Source: an uncultured Dorea sp. (GTDB taxonomy: Bacteria; Bacillota; Clostridia; Lachnospirales; Lachnospiraceae). From it: 15,025 bases of DNA. Below, piece by piece: positions 13,287 through 15,025 of the stretch (within the stretch, counting starts at the first letter, position 1; the number at the start of each line of letters is the position of its first letter). Position numbers and translations under genes: made by a program. The notes under the pieces were generated by a model. The model saw only the letters and a program-made list of their open reading frames with translations, did no database searches and was not told where the DNA came from. The stretch is from NCBI GenBank assembly GCA_910588745.1, contig CAJURK010000057.1:1-15025 (forward strand), written 5' to 3'.

Positions 13287-13925
13287 ATGAGAAAAAAAGA
13301 ACGCGCGTTGGAAATTATCCGGCGCCTGAAAACAGAATATCCGGATGCCGGATGTACCTTAGATTATGACCAGGCATGGAAGCTGCTTGTAAGCGTTAGG
13401 CTGGCGGCGCAGTGTACGGATGCCAGAGTGAATGTTGTTGTGGAGGAGCTGTATGCGAAGTATCCGGATGTGAACGCCCTTGCAGAAGCAGGCCCGGAAG
13501 ATATTGAAGCGATTGTGAAACCTTGCGGGCTGGGAAAGAGCAAAGCCAGGGATATCAGCGCCTGCATGAAGATTCTAAGAGATGAATACGGCGGGAAAGT
13601 GCCGGATGATTTTGATAAACTGTTAAAGCTCCCGGGGGTAGGAAGGAAGAGCGCCAATCTGATTATGGGGGACGTGTTCGGGAAACCGGCTATTGTAACG
13701 GACACTCACTGTATCCGCCTGACCAACCGGATGGGGCTGGTGGACGGCGTTAAGGAGCCAAAGAAGGTGGAGATGGCGTTATGGAAGATCATTCCGCCGG
13801 AAGAGGGAAGCGATTTCTGCCACCGTCTGGTATATCATGGGCGGGACGTATGCACCGCCAGGACAAAGCCGTTTTGTGACAAATGCTGCCTGGAGGATAT
13901 TTGTAAGAAGGTCGGCGTGAAATAA
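13287..13925 (+). CDS. nth: Endonuclease III (DNA glycosylase/AP lyase)
   Basis: This 212-residue base-excision repair enzyme removes oxidised pyrimidines and cuts at the abasic site. The helix-hairpin-helix is LPGVGRKSANLI (115-126), with the catalytic Lys121, and the catalytic Asp139 is in IVTDTHC (136-142). The segment LAAQCTDARVN (39-49) corresponds to the LSAQxTDxxVN motif of the family. A C-terminal [4Fe-4S] loop has Cys189, 197, 200 and 206. Its first spacing is seven residues (CTARTKPFC) where E. coli Nth has six; the later spacings, two and five, are normal. Length is standard. The start follows a weak ribosome site (GCGAGA). It probably heads an operon with the two following genes, though a 92-bp gap separates it from the next. 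Confidence 0.95.
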   Translation: MRKKERALEIIRRLKTEYPDAGCTLDYDQAWKLLVSVRLAAQCTDARVNVVVEELYAKYPDVNALAEAGPEDIEAIVKPCGLGKSKARDISACMKILRDEYGGKVPDDFDKLLKLPGVGRKSANLIMGDVFGKPAIVTDTHCIRLTNRMGLVDGVKEPKKVEMALWKIIPPEEGSDFCHRLVYHGRDVCTARTKPFCDKCCLEDICKKVGVK

Positions 13926-14017
13926 TAACCGATGGATTAAGAGGCGCGGGAACGTGCGGCAGACAGCCGGAACAAGCGGGGCGAACAGATGTTTTTGCGG
14001 CAAATGCCGGGGATGGA

Positions 14018-14320
14018 GTGGCTATTGAGATGGCGGATATTGCAGGGATGCTGGATGAATTACAGCAGAAAATCAGAAAGAACCCCATGTGGAAAGAACG
14101 GTTTTTAGAGTCCAGAAAGACAGAGGATCCATTATCAGAGTTTTGTAAGCTGTGCAGGGAATTTGGTTATGAGATCTATGAGATGGACATGGTCAATGCC
14201 GGCGAGGACTTTTATGCTGCAATGCGAAGAAGCACCAACGGCGGCGGAGAAAATTCACCGAAGCTCGCGTGGGAAGATGATTTCTATGAATTGTTCTTTG
14301 TTGGATTAGAAAAGGAGTAG
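14018..14320 (+). CDS. Unrecognised small two-cysteine protein upstream of glpP
   Basis: I do not recognise this gene with confidence. The frame from GTG 14018 gives 100 residues; ATG 14030 (96 residues), with GGAG 11 nt upstream, is an equally likely start. The N-terminal half is amphipathic helix (MLDELQQKIRKNPMWKERFL), followed by FCKLCREFGYEIYEMDM, a CxxC pair within a helix. The layout of helix, then a 'Gly-Tyr-Glu' turn, then an acidic helix loosely recalls Nif11-like domains. The C-terminal part has a striking STNGGGENSP loop (72-81) and an acidic-aromatic tail, WEDDFYELFFVGLE. There is no signal peptide or membrane helix. Its stop overlaps the ribosome site of glpP, so the two are translationally linked and may work together. 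The frame stays open upstream to the nth stop, but no start is evident there. Confidence 0.65.
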   Translation: MAIEMADIAGMLDELQQKIRKNPMWKERFLESRKTEDPLSEFCKLCREFGYEIYEMDMVNAGEDFYAAMRRSTNGGGENSPKLAWEDDFYELFFVGLEKE

Positions 14321-14329
14321 GGCAGCGGT

Positions 14330-14896
14330 ATGAAAAATGGGTTTCGGGAAATCGTGGAAGATTGTCCGGTAATTGCCACCGTTAAGGATGAGCAAAGCAT
14401 GGAGAAGAGTTTTGAATCAGACAGCCAGATTGTTTTTATTTTGTTTGGCGATATCTGCAATATCGCTTCCATTGTGGAACGGGCGAAAGCGCGTGGGAGA
14501 ATTGCCATGGTGCATCTTGATCTGGTATCCGGGTTTGACGGCAGAGAAATTGCCGTGGATTATATTAAGAACATGACCAGGGCCGACGGAATCATATCGA
14601 CAAAGACCTCCCAGATCAACAGGGCAAAGGAGCTTGGCTTGTATGCGGTACATCGTTTTTTTGTGCTGGACTCCCGTTCGCTGGAAAACATCCGCAAGCA
14701 GAGCGCGGCGACAAAACCGGATTGTATTGAAATCCTTCCGGGCATTATGCCCAAGATTATCACAAGGGTTACAAAGGCGCAGAGGATACCTGTGATTGCG
14801 GGAGGCATGATTGATGATAAAGAAGATGTGATGCTGGCGTTAAAAGCGGGGGCAACTGCCATATCGACAACAAAACAAGAGCTATGGTTTATTTGA
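14330..14896 (+). CDS. glpP: Glycerol-3-phosphate-responsive antiterminator
   Basis: This 188-residue RNA-binding regulator, when bound to glycerol 3-phosphate, lets transcription read through a leader terminator of glycerol genes. It is a TIM-barrel protein of PF04309, with the family's strand motifs in order: CPVIATVKD (12-20), VFILFGDICNI, MVHLDLVSGF (59-68), DGIISTK, HRFFVLDS, IEILPGIMPKII (132-143), PVIAGGMI (154-161) and GATAISTT near the end. Length is typical (about 180-190). AAAGGAG (14311-14317) overlaps the end of the preceding gene, 12 nt from the start. Targets are likely glpF, glpK or glpD genes, perhaps just beyond the window, where a promoter-like sequence follows. The family call is firm. 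Confidence 0.93.
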   Translation: MKNGFREIVEDCPVIATVKDEQSMEKSFESDSQIVFILFGDICNIASIVERAKARGRIAMVHLDLVSGFDGREIAVDYIKNMTRADGIISTKTSQINRAKELGLYAVHRFFVLDSRSLENIRKQSAATKPDCIEILPGIMPKIITRVTKAQRIPVIAGGMIDDKEDVMLALKAGATAISTTKQELWFI

Positions 14897-14907
14897 TGTT
14901 ACTGTTA

Positions 14908-14924
14908 CGCAGGACTTTGCGTTT
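14908..14924. repeat. Hairpin repeat, copy 2 (partial)
   Basis: CGCAGGACTTTGCGTTT matches 16 of 17 positions of the copy at 13136-13152. Here it forms only a short stem (ACGCA/TGCGT, starting at 14907) and lacks the distal arm, so it looks like a decayed or partial copy. Confidence 0.45.
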
Positions 14925-14958
14925 GCTGATGGTCTGTTTCCAAATTTAAATTTAAGTA

Positions 14959-14987
14959 TTGCGCAGACGTAGGAACTGTGTTATTCT
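14959..14987 (+). promoter_or_regulatory. Promoter of the gene beyond the right edge
   Basis: TTGCGC (14959-14964) and TATTCT (14982-14987) are spaced by 17 bp, with TGT before the -10 giving an extended element. Transcription would start near 14994 and run out of the window. Since it follows glpP, the leader may be a GlpP target, but the sequence ends before any terminator can be seen. Confidence 0.5.
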
Positions 14988-15025
14988 ATATACAGTTAAA
15001 TATTGACTTGGAGAAAACGGAGTAC

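Overview
The window looks like chromosomal DNA of a Firmicute, most likely a gut-type Lachnospiraceae. The reasons are purine-rich AGGAGG-type ribosome sites, moderate G+C with AT-rich spacers, occasional TTG starts, and gene families typical of that group: a YitT/DUF2179 membrane protein, a PurO-type IMP cyclohydrolase beside a stand-alone AICAR transformylase, and GlpP. The organism is inferred from protein and signal style only. All supported genes are on the + strand. I see no rRNA, tRNA, CRISPR array, transposase or phage gene.

Layout. (1) 1-380: a strong hairpin terminator, a small promoter plus 16-codon reading frame, then a classic MerR-type promoter (19-bp spacer holding a perfect inverted repeat). 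(2) 381-1314: a MerR regulator with two C-terminal membrane helices, overlapping a small UPF0145/YbjQ-family gene. A palindromic element and a terminator follow. (3) 1533-2798: a GreA-family transcript cleavage factor and a shortened acetylglutamate-kinase homologue that lacks key active-site residues. (4) 3044-3913: a YitT-family membrane protein. (5) 4037-5941: the last two steps of IMP synthesis as two separate proteins. The AICAR transformylase lacks its usual cyclohydrolase domain, and an archaeal-type PurO cyclohydrolase supplies that step. (6) 6007-6337: a decayed secreted serine-hydrolase gene, with the signal peptide in one frame and a beta-lactamase-like tail in another. (7) 6595-12455: a sugar-alcohol or sugar utilisation locus: DeoR regulator, zinc dehydrogenase, class II (FucA/AraD) aldolase, iron alcohol dehydrogenase, and a galactitol-type PTS (IIA, IIB, IIC). 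(8) 12554-13132: an sce7726-type protein with a PD-(D/E)XK-like signature. (9) 13287-14896: endonuclease III, an unrecognised small two-cysteine protein, and the glycerol-3-phosphate-responsive antiterminator GlpP. A promoter-like sequence near the right edge probably drives the next gene.

The most interesting unit is region 7. A plausible reading is that the PTS imports and phosphorylates an alditol, the zinc dehydrogenase oxidises it to a ketose phosphate, the aldolase splits this into DHAP plus a short aldehyde, and the iron dehydrogenase reduces the aldehyde. That scheme would recycle reducing equivalents without a kinase or isomerase. The substrate cannot be read from the sequence. The regulator's upstream region carries four copies of a 10-bp motif, AATSRTTSAA, that may be its operator. 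Other points of interest are the degenerate kinase, the split purine step, and a short intergenic repeat present twice near the right end.
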